A DNA stretch of 64,000 bases, from NCBI RefSeq assembly GCF_030063415.1, contig NZ_JASITA010000017.1, positions 62,001-126,000 of the forward strand, written 5' to 3'. Below are positions 10,601 through 18,523 of the stretch, one piece after another. The notes under the pieces were generated by a model. That model was not told the DNA's origin. It saw only the letters and a program-made list of their open reading frames with translations, and did no database searches. Positions within the stretch are counted from its first letter, which is position 1. Each line of letters begins with the position of its first letter. The translations under genes and the position numbers were made by a program. This DNA comes from Streptomyces sp. H27-C3 (GTDB lineage Bacteria > Actinomycetota > Actinomycetes > Streptomycetales > Streptomycetaceae).

Positions 10601-10974
10601 TGGACCTCGCGGTCTACCGGGGCGATGTGCTCGTCGGATCGGCCGCGGACGGCGACTCCGAGGAGGCGGTCAGCCTCGTCAAGCCCACCGCCGGTACGTA
10701 CCGCGTCGTCGTGGACGGCTACGCGATCCCGGCCGGGACCACCGCGTACGACTACCGCGATGTGTTCTTCGCGCCGTCGCTCGGGTCGATCAAGGTCGAC
10801 GACTCGAAGGTCGTCAAGCTCGCCAACGGCGCGTCGGCGCAGGTCGCCGCCGAGGTGCTGGTGGCCGGCGCGGCGCCCGAGGGCCGGCAGTTCTTCGGCC
10901 AGGTGCAGCTGCTGAACGCGCGCGGCACCGCCGCGGGCACCGGCAGTGTCCAGATCCAGAAGGTCACGCCGTAA
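7675..10974 (+). CDS. Large secreted S8 (subtilisin-like) serine protease, TPP II-like layout
   Basis: A 1099-residue exported protease. Signal peptide with Arg-rich n-region and a cleavage site near AFA|APAD. The catalytic triad is complete: Asp211 in IGILDSGIDLGHP, His386 in SHGTHVAGLAAAN, Ser582 in GTSMASPQAAG. About 175 residues separate Asp and His, much more than in subtilisin, as in tripeptidyl-peptidase-II-type subtilases. A long beta-rich C-terminal half (about 640-1099) with pre-peptidase-C-like segments follows. Residues 60-180 look like an inhibitory propeptide. Two in-frame ATGs exist at 7669 and 7675; AGGGA is better spaced for 7675. Likely role: extracellular protein or peptide degradation. 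Ends at a very strong terminator. Confidence 0.92.
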   Translation: MTLESSGSTTGPRRTARIAVAAGLVAALCAAAPVAAFAAPADTGPGATAPPAAKTAAQKLGSADAQLLTEAESTGAKSVTLMVATAPGATEQVARQLDAVRGSVVGRSDDKLGYVRATLPTDRADAAIKAAARLSSVHGIDLKHEIELDDPTPQGDRAKGADTAAKGTYPAPDKETPARNPYNPSFETGAVDFVKKNPKADGRGITIGILDSGIDLGHPALQKTTTGERKIVDWVTATDPVADADGTWRRMTAEVSGPVFTTGGRTWSAPAGTYKFNTFAEAATTGGDMAGDLNRDGDTTDVWGVLYDSAAGSVRVDLDNDADFGDEEAMKPYKDAQQVRYFGKDNPATEIVEQIPFVTEVRKDVVYNGSGAKADYVSIGVIEGSHGTHVAGLAAANSLFGGKMNGAAPGAKLVSSRACTWSGGCTNVALTEGMIDLVTKRGVDIVNMSIGGLPALNDGNNARAELYTRLIDTYGVQLVISAGNSGPGTNTIGDPSVADKVISVGASISKETWAANYGSQVSKRYAMMPFSSRGPREDGGFAPTISAPGAGINTTQTWAPGGPVADAGYQLPPGYSMLQGTSMASPQAAGASALLLSAAKQAGVELTPAKLRTALTSQADHISGTQAHEEGAGLMNIGDAWKAIKRGATAHEYTVKAPVDTALDTNLKTPGFGTGLYDREGGLKTGQKKVYDVTVTRTTGPDRALRHELHFENNDGTFRIVGDDVIGLPLNTPVTVKVSAQPRSAGIHSAILEVDDNRTEGIDKQVLSTVVAAEDLAKPAYAVSESDSVQRNSSKSYFITVPQGAKTLEVALGGLKDGSQTRFISIHPYGVPSDPTSTVNCYPNYVNPANICRPDVRSYPNPAPGVWEIEVESRRTSPLLDNPYKLDVSLLGVTFDPAVQVLPEAKVGTPAPVEWKVTNDFAALEGKLKGGPLGSSKDARPTIKQGEQQESTVVIGEGVERLDVAIGKVSDAAADLDLAVYRGDVLVGSAADGDSEEAVSLVKPTAGTYRVVVDGYAIPAGTTAYDYRDVFFAPSLGSIKVDDSKVVKLANGASAQVAAEVLVAGAAPEGRQFFGQVQLLNARGTAAGTGSVQIQKVTP

Positions 10975-10995
10975 CGGCCTGACGAGCACGAGGGA

Positions 10996-11026
10996 GGGGG
11001 CGGGCGCCACACCGGCGCCCGCCCCC
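10996..11026 (+). terminator. Strong hairpin terminator after the S8 protease gene
   Basis: Perfect 13-bp GC stem (10996-11008 with 11014-11026), 5-base loop ACACC, followed by TTCT. An outer ACGAG/CTCGT pairing lengthens the stem. It sits 20 bp after the stop and also faces the convergent nitroreductase gene. Confidence 0.9.
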
Positions 11027-11067
11027 TTCTCGTTGTCGTCGGGGACGCGTTTGTCGTCGGGGACGGG

Positions 11068-11769
11068 TCAGACCTCGACCATGACCTGGTCCAGCGTCTT
11101 GCGGACCAGGTCGGGCACCACGCAGTCGTCGGCCGGGTAGCCGACGGGGATCACGGCGAACGCCTTCTCGTTGGCGGGGCGGCCGAGCACCTCGGAGAGG
11201 AAACGCATGGGGCTCGGGGTGTGGATCAGGGCGGCGAGCCCCGACAGGTGCAGCGCGGACAGCAGCATGCCGACGGCGATGCCCACCGACTCGTCGACGT
11301 AGTAGTGCTTGCGCTTGGTGCCGTCCTCGCCCAGCCAGTGGCGTTGCTGGAAGACCACGATCAGCGCGGGCGCGTCAGTCAGATGCGGCTTGACCTCGTC
11401 GGTGCCCAGCGGGCGCAGCGCCGCCAGCCACTCCTCACCGAGCCTGCCGTCGTAGCTGACCTGCTCCTCCTCCTCGGCCGCCTGCCGTATCCGGCGGCGT
11501 ACCTCGGCGTCCTTGACCAGGACGAAGGTCCAGGGCTGCTGGTGGGCGCCGGACGGGGCGGTGGCCGCGCAGGCTATCGCGTCCTTCACCGCCTGCTCGG
11601 GCACCGGGTCCGTCGAGAACCGGCGCACCGTGCGGCGCTCGTCCATGCGCGCGCGCAGCTCGGCCGCGCGCGCCAGGGATTCGGCGCCCTGCATACGGTC
11701 GGGGCGATAGGGAACCGGCCGGTAGGGGTCGCCGTGGGTCGGTGTCCACTTGTTCTTTGTCACAGACAT
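11068..11769 (-). CDS. Nitroreductase-family FMN oxidoreductase
   Basis: A 233-residue protein. Residues 43-60 (DERRTVRRFSTDPVPEQAV) and CAATAPSGAHQQPWTFVLV are the FMN-binding signatures of the nitroreductase superfamily, in the subgroup that includes iodotyrosine-deiodinase-like and BluB-like proteins. The C-terminal GLAALIHTPSPMRFL and VIPVGYPADD complete the fold. It should reduce nitro, quinone or halogenated substrates with NAD(P)H; the actual substrate is unknown. ATG 11769 has only a weak ribosome site. Divergent from asd, with a repeat element in the shared promoter region. Confidence 0.88.
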   Translation of the reverse strand: MSVTKNKWTPTHGDPYRPVPYRPDRMQGAESLARAAELRARMDERRTVRRFSTDPVPEQAVKDAIACAATAPSGAHQQPWTFVLVKDAEVRRRIRQAAEEEEQVSYDGRLGEEWLAALRPLGTDEVKPHLTDAPALIVVFQQRHWLGEDGTKRKHYYVDESVGIAVGMLLSALHLSGLAALIHTPSPMRFLSEVLGRPANEKAFAVIPVGYPADDCVVPDLVRKTLDQVMVEV

Positions 11770-11810
11770 GGGTCGAGTCTGGTGGGGGCAGGGGCCCCGT
11801 GTCCCGTCCC

Positions 11811-11835
11811 TCGGACAATCGATTGGACAATCCGA
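11811..11835. promoter_or_regulatory. Possible operator between nitroreductase gene and asd
   Basis: Two direct copies of GGACAATC (11813-11820 and 11825-11832) flank a perfect 10-bp palindrome CAATCGATTG (11816-11825), and the whole is bounded by TCGGA and TCCGA. It lies about 42 bp before the nitroreductase start and 75 bp before asd. The structure is seen; regulation is inferred. Confidence 0.4.
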
Positions 11836-11909
11836 GTGGGGCCATACACATCATGGGCGAGCTTGTCATGGGCCGGCTTGCCCGAGACATACGTATAAAA
11901 GGAGTCAAC

Positions 11910-12938
11910 GTGAGGGTCGGAATCGTCGGAGCGACCGGTCAGGTCGGGACAGTCATGCGCAGGATCCTCGTCGAGCGGAAGTTCCCGGTCGACGAGCTGC
12001 GCCTCTTCGCCTCCGCGCGGTCCGCAGGCTCCACGATCACGTGGAACGGCACGGACATCACCGTCGAGGACGCGTCGACGGCCGACTACACCGGCCTGGA
12101 CATCGTGATTTTCTCCGCGGGCGGTACGACGTCCAAGGCGCTGGCCGAGAAGGTCGCCGCGCAGGGGCCCGTCGTGATCGACAACTCCTCGGCCTGGCGC
12201 CGCGACCCGCAGGTGCCGCTGGTCGTCTCCGAGGTCAACCCGCACGCCATCGCGAACCGCCCCAAGGGCATCATCGCGAACCCGAACTGCACCACGATGG
12301 CCGCGATGCCGGTGCTCAAGCCGCTGCACGCCGAGGCCGGTCTGACCGCGCTGATCGCCACCACCTACCAGGCCGTCTCCGGCTCGGGGCTGGCCGGTGT
12401 GGCCGAGCTCGACGGCCAGGTCAAGAAGGTCGTGGAGCACGCCGCCGACCTCACCCACGGCGGCGACGCGGTGGACTTCCCGGAGCCCGCCGTCTACCAG
12501 CGCCCCATCGCGTACAACGTGCTGCCGCTGGCCGGCGCGATCGTCGACGACGGTTCCTTCGAGACCGACGAGGAGCAGAAGCTCCGCAACGAGTCCCGCA
12601 AGATCCTGGAGCTCCCCGACCTCAAGGTCTCCGGTACGTGCGTGCGCGTCCCGGTCTTCTCCGGGCACTCGCTCCAGGTCAATGTGCGCTTCGAGCGCCC
12701 GCTGAGCGTGGAGCGCGCGTACGAGCTGCTCAGCGCGGCGCCCGGCGTCGAGCTGTCCGACATCCCCACGCCGCTGCAGGCCGCGGGCAAGGACGTCTCG
12801 TACGTGGGCCGCATCCGCCTCGACGAGACCGCGGAGAACGGTCTTGCGCTCTTCCTCTCGGGCGACAACCTGCGCAAGGGCGCGGCGCTGAACGCCGTGC
12901 AGATTGCGGAGCTGGTCGCCGCGGAGCTCAAGGGCTGA
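11910..12938 (+). CDS. asd: Aspartate-semialdehyde dehydrogenase
   Basis: A 342-residue enzyme that reduces beta-aspartyl phosphate to aspartate semialdehyde, the branch point to lysine, threonine, methionine and diaminopimelate. The NADP-binding loop is VGIVGATGQVG at the N terminus; the active-site cysteine is in IANPNCTTMAAMP, and the catalytic histidine is in VFSGHSLQV. GTG 11910 is preceded by AAAAGGAG at ideal spacing. Not next to lysC, which normally accompanies asd in actinomycetes, so this is probably the second, stand-alone asd known from Streptomyces (inference). Its last 11 bases overlap the 3' end of the convergent MFS gene. Confidence 0.95.
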   Translation: MRVGIVGATGQVGTVMRRILVERKFPVDELRLFASARSAGSTITWNGTDITVEDASTADYTGLDIVIFSAGGTTSKALAEKVAAQGPVVIDNSSAWRRDPQVPLVVSEVNPHAIANRPKGIIANPNCTTMAAMPVLKPLHAEAGLTALIATTYQAVSGSGLAGVAELDGQVKKVVEHAADLTHGGDAVDFPEPAVYQRPIAYNVLPLAGAIVDDGSFETDEEQKLRNESRKILELPDLKVSGTCVRVPVFSGHSLQVNVRFERPLSVERAYELLSAAPGVELSDIPTPLQAAGKDVSYVGRIRLDETAENGLALFLSGDNLRKGAALNAVQIAELVAAELKG

Positions 12939-14142
12939 CCTTCTTGGTGGGCGCGGTGGGGCGGGGCTCGGTGGAGCCCCGCCCCACCGTCATGACAGCG
13001 CCCGTCGCGAGCAGCGCCAGCGCGCCCCCCAGCCACAGCGCGCCGGGTACGCCGTAGTGGTCGGCGGCCCGGCCGCCGAGCAGCGCCCCCAGGGCGATCG
13101 CCGCGTTGAACACCCCGGCGAAGAGCGCGGGGGCCGCCTCGCGGCTGTGCGGGGCCGCTGCCATCAGCCAGTTCTGCGCGCCGACCGACACCCCGCCGTA
13201 CGCCAGCCCCCACACCGGGAGCAGCGCCGCCGCGGCGGCGAGCGAGCCGCCCGTGCCGGCCATCAGCAGCGCGGTGGCGCCGAGCACCGCGGAGATCGCG
13301 AGGAGGGTCCGGCGGGAGTCGCGGGCGGCGGCGGCGCCGCCCAGGAAGTTGCCCGCGATGCCGGCGCTCCCGTACAGCAGGAGCAGCCCGCTGATCAGTC
13401 CCGCGCCGATGCCGGGAATCCGCTCCAGCGCCGGGCGGACATAGGTGTACGCCGCGAAGTGGCCGGCGACCAGGAGCATCACCACCAGGAGTCCGGCCCG
13501 GACCGCGGGCAGCCGGAAGAGCCCAGCGACCTCGCGCAGGCGCACCGCACCGCCGGCGGGCAGCGGCGGCAGCAGGACGGCGAGCAGGACGGCCACGGCC
13601 AGGGAGAAGGCGCCCATCGCGGCGAACGCCCAGCGCCAGCCGACCAGTTCACCCATGAGAGTGCCAGTGGGTACGCCGAGTACGGACGCCACCGCGATCC
13701 CGCTGAAGATGACCGCGGTGGCACGGCCCACGGTCTGCTCCCGCACCAGCCGCACCGCGAGCCCCGCGGCAATCGCCCAGACCCCGCCGATGCACACGCC
13801 GACCAGGGCGCGCGCCGCGAGGAGCACGCCGAAGCCGGGGGCGAGCGCGGAGAGCGCGTTGGCGGCGGCCAGCAGCGTCAACAGCGCGCACAGCACGAGC
13901 CGCCGGTCCGCCCGGCGTACGGCGACGGGCAGCAGGGGTGCCGCGAGCGCCGCGACGACGCCGGGGAGGGTGACGGTCAGGCCCGCGGTGCCGTCCGAGG
14001 TGCGCAGACCGTCACCGAGCGAGGTGAGGAGGCCGACCGGCAGCATCTCGGTGGTGACGACCGCGAAGGTGGCCGCGGCGACGCCGAACACAGCGGGCGG
14101 CAACGCACGTGCGGGGCGCGTAAGTTCGGTGCTCTGTTGCAT
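12928..14142 (-). CDS. MFS drug/sugar exporter (DHA1/AraJ-like)
   Basis: A 404-residue membrane protein with about 12 hydrophobic segments and the loop-2/3 motif region (LPVAVRRADRRLVL) of the major facilitator superfamily. FAVVTTEMLPVGLLTSLGDGL is the TM1 signature of the AraJ/SotB-like DHA1 exporters. ATG 14142 begins the first transmembrane segment correctly; an upstream extension reads through the promoter. Divergent from a LysR regulator 91 bp away, the usual layout for a regulator that controls the exporter. Substrate unknown. Confidence 0.88.
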   Translation of the reverse strand: MQQSTELTRPARALPPAVFGVAAATFAVVTTEMLPVGLLTSLGDGLRTSDGTAGLTVTLPGVVAALAAPLLPVAVRRADRRLVLCALLTLLAAANALSALAPGFGVLLAARALVGVCIGGVWAIAAGLAVRLVREQTVGRATAVIFSGIAVASVLGVPTGTLMGELVGWRWAFAAMGAFSLAVAVLLAVLLPPLPAGGAVRLREVAGLFRLPAVRAGLLVVMLLVAGHFAAYTYVRPALERIPGIGAGLISGLLLLYGSAGIAGNFLGGAAAARDSRRTLLAISAVLGATALLMAGTGGSLAAAAALLPVWGLAYGGVSVGAQNWLMAAAPHSREAAPALFAGVFNAAIALGALLGGRAADHYGVPGALWLGGALALLATGAVMTVGRGSTEPRPTAPTKKVSP

Positions 14143-14233
14143 GAGGACCAGCCTTGGCCGCCCGGTCGCCGGGAACAACGGCGAAATCCTCATCGTTCTG
14201 TGAGCCGGATTTATCGATCGACGGGTGTGGACA

Positions 14234-15106
14234 ATGAGCAGCGGCACGGGTGGCCTTGAGATCCGGGAGCTGGAGAGCTTCCTCGTGCTCGCCGAGGAAC
14301 TGCACTTCGGCCGCGCGGGCGAGCGGCTGTATGTGTCGCAGAGCAGGATCAGTCAGCTGCTGCGCGCACTGGAGGGGCGGATCGGCGCACGCCTGATCGA
14401 CCGCACCAGTCGCCGGGTGCGGCTGACCCCGCTCGGTGAGCGCTTCCTGGCCGAGCTGCGTCCCGCGTACGACGCGCTGCGCACCACCGTCGACAACGCG
14501 CGGGCCGAGGCGCGCGGCGTCGATGGCCGGCTGCGGATCGGATTCCAGGGCACGGCGGATGTCCGTCTGATGCGGGCGATCACCGTGTTCCAGACGCTCC
14601 ACCCGGCGTGCGTGACGGAGATCGTGGAGATCCCGTTCTGCGACCCGTTCGGGGCGGTGCGCCGGGGTGAGGTGGACGCCGCGATCGTGCTGCTGCCGGT
14701 GGCGGAGCCCGACCTGATGCTGGGCCCGCTCTTCTCGAAGGAGCAGCAGACCGTCGCGGTCGCGCTGCGCCATCCCTTCGCGGCCCGTGACTCCCTGACC
14801 GCGGCGGAGGTGGCCACGACGACCCTGGTCGAGGCGTCGGCCCCGGCCCCCGCGTACTGGCGCGAGGCCCACGCGCCCTCGGCCGTTCCCGGCCCGTCGG
14901 TCGGCACGCTCCAGGAGGGCCTCACCCTGGTCGCCGCGGGCCGCGGCGCGATGCTGCTGTGCCGGCCGACGGCGGAGTACCACGGCCGCAAGGACGTCGC
15001 CTTCGTGCCGGTCGAAGGGCTGCCGGACTCGGTGCTCGGCATGGTGTGGCACCGGGACGGCGAGACGGAGCGGGTACGGGCCTTCGCGCGGGCGCTCACC
15101 GACTAG
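14234..15106 (+). CDS. LysR-family transcriptional regulator
   Basis: A 290-residue LTTR. The N-terminal winged helix-turn-helix is clear (EIRELESFLVLAEELHFGRAGERL, then YVSQSRISQLLRALEGRIG, then RRVRLTPLGERFL), followed by a type 2 periplasmic-binding-like effector domain. ATG 14234 lies 9 bases inside a GTG (14225) that is also possible. The intergenic region to the MFS exporter holds the palindrome TCGATCGA (14214-14221), a candidate for part of its binding site. It probably controls the divergent exporter and itself. Confidence 0.9.
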   Translation: MSSGTGGLEIRELESFLVLAEELHFGRAGERLYVSQSRISQLLRALEGRIGARLIDRTSRRVRLTPLGERFLAELRPAYDALRTTVDNARAEARGVDGRLRIGFQGTADVRLMRAITVFQTLHPACVTEIVEIPFCDPFGAVRRGEVDAAIVLLPVAEPDLMLGPLFSKEQQTVAVALRHPFAARDSLTAAEVATTTLVEASAPAPAYWREAHAPSAVPGPSVGTLQEGLTLVAAGRGAMLLCRPTAEYHGRKDVAFVPVEGLPDSVLGMVWHRDGETERVRAFARALTD

Positions 15107-15112
15107 GGGGTG

Positions 15113-15610
15113 TCACGGCCTGCGCACCTCGAAGTGGAAACAGCCGTACTCGACGGCCCTGACGTGCACCAGCGCCACCTCGGGGTCGGCGAAGGCCTCG
15201 GCGAACGCGGCGTCGAAGCCTGCCGCCGTCTCCTCGGGGATCTCCAGGAGCCGGCCGCCGGTGATGTGCCCGTCCGCGCTGTAGCGGCGGACGGTACGCA
15301 GGGCGCCGGAGCGCGCGAAGGGGTAGCCGTCGCCGTCACCCGGCCCTTCGCACTCCTCGGCGTGGATGAAGACGGGCCCCTGCTCGTCGTACGCCCCGGG
15401 CTTGGCCCAGTGCTCGGCGGCCCAGCGCCGCAGCGGCGCGTACGAGACGAGCGCGATCCGCTCCCCCACCGCGCTCGGCCACAGACAGCAGCGCAGCGGC
15501 GCGCCGCCCTCGTCGTCGGTGTACGGCGCGCAGGGGCGGCCCGCGTCGTCCGTGTCGCGAAGCTGCTTGAGGGCGGTGGGGGTGATGGGGCGGGCGAGGT
15601 AGGTCGTCAT
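15113..15610 (-). CDS. DUF1203 protein
   Basis: A 165-residue cytoplasmic protein. It matches the DUF1203 pattern: CR/PC-containing N-terminal half with APLRCCLWPSAVGERIALVSYAP, then GPVFIHAEECEG and LVHVRAVEYGCFHFEVRR at the C terminus. Biochemical function is not known for the family. Cysteines and histidines in these blocks could bind metal, which is speculation. ATG 15610 begins the conserved TTYLARPI; eleven upstream codons are not conserved-looking. It converges with the LysR gene, 6 bp apart. Confidence 0.8.
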   Translation of the reverse strand: MTTYLARPITPTALKQLRDTDDAGRPCAPYTDDEGGAPLRCCLWPSAVGERIALVSYAPLRRWAAEHWAKPGAYDEQGPVFIHAEECEGPGDGDGYPFARSGALRTVRRYSADGHITGGRLLEIPEETAAGFDAAFAEAFADPEVALVHVRAVEYGCFHFEVRRP

Positions 15611-15768
15611 GCGTCCAGCATCGGCGCGGGGCGGGCCGGGCACCGGCGGACTTCGGACACGGCGCTGTGGCAGCCGTCCTGCCGACTCAGCTGCGAGCGT
15701 ACCGAGCAGCCCCGCCCCCGGGCCGCGTGGAAGGATGGCAAAAACGTCACATACCGAGGAGATGACCG

Positions 15769-18354
15769 GTGCCTGGCACGAACCTGACCCGCGAAGAGGC
15801 GCAGCAGCGGGCGCGACTGCTCACTGTCGACGCCTACGAGATCGACCTCGACCTGAGCGGCGCCCAGCAGGGCGGCACCTACCGGTCCTCGACCACCGTG
15901 CGCTTCGAGTCCGCCGAGGCCGGGGCCGAGACCTTCATCGACCTGGTGGCTCCGGCCGTGCACGAGGTCGTACTGAACGGCAAGTCCCTGGACGTCGCCG
16001 CCGTCTTCCGGGACTCGCGGATCGCGCTGAAGCACCTGGAGGCCGGTCCGAACGAGCTGAAGGTCGTCGCGGACTGCGCGTACACCAATACCGGTGAGGG
16101 TCTGCACCGTTTCGTCGACCCCGTCGACCAGCAGGCCTATCTGTACACGCAGTTCGAGGTGCCGGACGCCCGCCGTGTCTTCGCGTCGTTCGAGCAGCCC
16201 GACCTCAAGGCGACCTTCGCGTTCACGGTGAAGGCGCCCGAGGGCTGGACCGTGATCTCCAACTCCCCACCGCGACATTCAGAGGGGGCCAAGCCCAAGG
16301 ACAATGTCTGGGGCTTCGAGCCGACGCCGCGCATCTCGACGTACATCACCGCGCTGATCGTCGGCCCGTACCACTCGGTGCACAGCTCCTACGAGCGCGA
16401 CGGGCAGAGCGTCCCGCTGGGCATCTACTGCCGGCCCTCGCTCGCCGAGTTCCTCGACTCGGACGCGATCTTCGACGTCACGCGGCAGGGCTTCGACTGG
16501 TTCCAGGAGAAGTTCGACTACGCGTACCCCTTCGCCAAGTACGATCAGCTCTTCGTGCCGGAGTTCAACGCGGGCGCGATGGAGAACGCGGGCGCGGTGA
16601 CCATCCGCGACCAGTACGTCTTCCGTTCGAAGGTGACGGACGCGGCGTACGAGACGCGCGCCGAGACGATCCTGCACGAGCTGGCGCACATGTGGTTCGG
16701 CGACCTCGTCACCATGGAGTGGTGGAACGACCTCTGGCTGAACGAGTCGTTCGCCACGTACACCTCGATCGCCTGCCAGGCGGACGCGGTGGGCTCGAAA
16801 TGGCCGCATTCGTGGACCACGTTCGCGAACTCCATGAAGACCTGGGCGTACCGGCAGGACCAACTGCCTTCCACCCACCCGATCATGGCTGAGATCACCG
16901 ACCTCGACGACGTCCTGGTCAACTTCGACGGCATTACGTACGCCAAGGGCGCCAGCGTCCTGAAGCAGCTCGTCGCGTACGTCGGCCAGGACGAGTTCTT
17001 CCGGGGTGTGCAGGCGTACTTCAAGGCGCACGCCTTCGGCAACACCCGCCTGTCCGACCTGCTCGGCGCGCTGGAGGAGACCTCGGGCCGCGACCTGAAG
17101 GCCTGGTCGAAGGCGTGGCTGGAGACCGCCGGCATCAACATCCTGCGTCCGGAGATCACCACGGACGAGGCGGGCAACGTCACGTCGTTCGCGGTCAGGC
17201 AGGAGGCCCCGGCGCTGCCGGCCGGCGCCAAGGGCACATCGACGCTGCGCCCGCACCGTATCGCGATCGGCTGCTACGACCTCGACGAGGCGGGCAAGCT
17301 GGTCCGTACGAGCCGGATCGAGCTCGACGTCGACGGCGAGCGCACCGAGGTGCCGTTCCCCGAGAACACGCCGCGTCCCGCGGTGGTCCTGCTCAACGAC
17401 GACGACCTGTCGTACGCGAAGGTCCGCCTCGACGCCGACTCGCTGGCCGTCGTCACCGAGCACCTGGGCGACTTCACCGAGTCGATGCCGCGCGCGCTGT
17501 GCTGGGCCTCGGCCTGGGACATGACGCGCGACGGCGAGCTGGCGACCCGTGACTATCTGGCGCTGGTGCTGTCCGGCATCGGCAAGGAGACGGACATCGG
17601 TGTCGTCCAGTCGCTGCACCGTCAGGTGAAGCTGGCGCTGGACCTGTACGCGACGCCCGCGTGGCGTGAGACGGGTCTGTCGCAGTGGACGGAGGCGACG
17701 CTGGCGCATCTGCACAGCTCCGCGCCGGACAGCGATCACCAGCTGGCGTGGGCGCGCGCGTTCGCCGCGACCGCGCGTACGCCGCAGCAGGCGGACCTGC
17801 TGGCCTCGCTCCTGCAGGGTACGGAGACGATCGACGGCCTGGCCGTGGACACCGAGCTGCGCTGGGCGTTCGTGCAGCGGCTCGCGGCGACCGGTCAGTA
17901 CGACGAGGACGACATCGCCGCCGAGTACGAGCGGGACAAGACGTCCGCGGGCGAGCGCCACGCGGCGGTGGCCCGTGCGGCTCGGCCGACACCCGAGGCG
18001 AAGGCCGAGGCGTGGGCCTCGGTCGTGGAGTCCGACAAGCTGCCGAACTCCCTCCAGGAGGCGGCGATCGGCGGCTTCGTGCAGACCGATCAGCGTGAGC
18101 AGCTCGCGCCGTACACCGCGAAGTACTTCGCGGCGGTCAAGGGTGTGTGGGACTCACGCTCCTACGAGATGGCCCAGCAGATCGTGGTGGGCCTCTACCC
18201 GGCGCTCCAGGTCTCCCAGGAGACGCTGGACGCGACGGACGCGTGGCTGGCCTCGGCCGAGCCGAACGCGTCGCTGCGGCGGCTGATGTCGGAGTCCCGC
18301 GCCGGAGTGGAGCGGGCGCTGCGGGCACAGGCGGCGGACGCGGCTTCGGCGTAG
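15769..18354 (+). CDS. pepN: Aminopeptidase N (M1 family), copy 2
   Basis: An 861-residue M1 aminopeptidase collinear with copy 1 at 1008. Motifs: GAMENAG, zinc site HELAHMWFGDLVTMEWW and WLNESFATY with the third ligand. GTG 15769 follows GAGGAGATGACC. This copy keeps the usual GAMENAG, EWWNDLWLNESFA consensus, whereas copy 1 has GAMENPG and RWWDDLWLKESFA; so this is the better candidate for the housekeeping PepN (inference). Ends at a palindromic intergenic repeat. Confidence 0.95.
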   Translation: MPGTNLTREEAQQRARLLTVDAYEIDLDLSGAQQGGTYRSSTTVRFESAEAGAETFIDLVAPAVHEVVLNGKSLDVAAVFRDSRIALKHLEAGPNELKVVADCAYTNTGEGLHRFVDPVDQQAYLYTQFEVPDARRVFASFEQPDLKATFAFTVKAPEGWTVISNSPPRHSEGAKPKDNVWGFEPTPRISTYITALIVGPYHSVHSSYERDGQSVPLGIYCRPSLAEFLDSDAIFDVTRQGFDWFQEKFDYAYPFAKYDQLFVPEFNAGAMENAGAVTIRDQYVFRSKVTDAAYETRAETILHELAHMWFGDLVTMEWWNDLWLNESFATYTSIACQADAVGSKWPHSWTTFANSMKTWAYRQDQLPSTHPIMAEITDLDDVLVNFDGITYAKGASVLKQLVAYVGQDEFFRGVQAYFKAHAFGNTRLSDLLGALEETSGRDLKAWSKAWLETAGINILRPEITTDEAGNVTSFAVRQEAPALPAGAKGTSTLRPHRIAIGCYDLDEAGKLVRTSRIELDVDGERTEVPFPENTPRPAVVLLNDDDLSYAKVRLDADSLAVVTEHLGDFTESMPRALCWASAWDMTRDGELATRDYLALVLSGIGKETDIGVVQSLHRQVKLALDLYATPAWRETGLSQWTEATLAHLHSSAPDSDHQLAWARAFAATARTPQQADLLASLLQGTETIDGLAVDTELRWAFVQRLAATGQYDEDDIAAEYERDKTSAGERHAAVARAARPTPEAKAEAWASVVESDKLPNSLQEAAIGGFVQTDQREQLAPYTAKYFAAVKGVWDSRSYEMAQQIVVGLYPALQVSQETLDATDAWLASAEPNASLRRLMSESRAGVERALRAQAADAASA

Positions 18355-18371
18355 CGGGAGGGGTTCTCGAA

Positions 18372-18422
18372 GTCCTCAAGCGCCGGGCGGGCTGAACTTC
18401 AGCGCGTCCGGCGCTTGAGGAC
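18372..18422. repeat. Streptomyces-type dispersed palindromic repeat, likely terminator
   Basis: Perfect 15-bp arms (18372-18386 with 18408-18422) around a 21-base loop. The arm sequence CCTCAAGCGCCGG is a very common intergenic palindrome of Streptomyces chromosomes (from memory). It lies 17 bp after pepN copy 2 and probably also ends its transcript. Confidence 0.8.
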
Positions 18423-18425
18423 ACA

Positions 18426-18467
18426 CCCGAAGGGCGCCCGGGGTCCGGGGCTCGCCCCGGCTTCGGG
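18426..18467. repeat. Second palindromic intergenic repeat
   Basis: CCCGAAG (18426-18432) pairs with CTTCGGG (18461-18467), enclosing GC-rich inner pairs of GGGGTCCGGGG and CCCCGG type. This is another frequent Streptomyces intergenic motif, here adjoining the first as a composite. Confidence 0.6.
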
Positions 18468-18523
18468 AAGGGGGCGGGTAGAGCACAGCCCCGCGCAGCG
18501 GCCCGCCCCCCAAGATCAAGACC

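Noticed and set aside
7573..11010. 1145-codon minus-strand frame opposite the S8 protease
   Set aside because: Antisense shadow: no ribosome site, domain or sensible composition; the plus strand carries the catalytic triad.
18372..18467. Small RNA gene or mobile-element end
   Set aside because: Matches the common dispersed palindromes of Streptomyces, and a terminator role explains its place after pepN.
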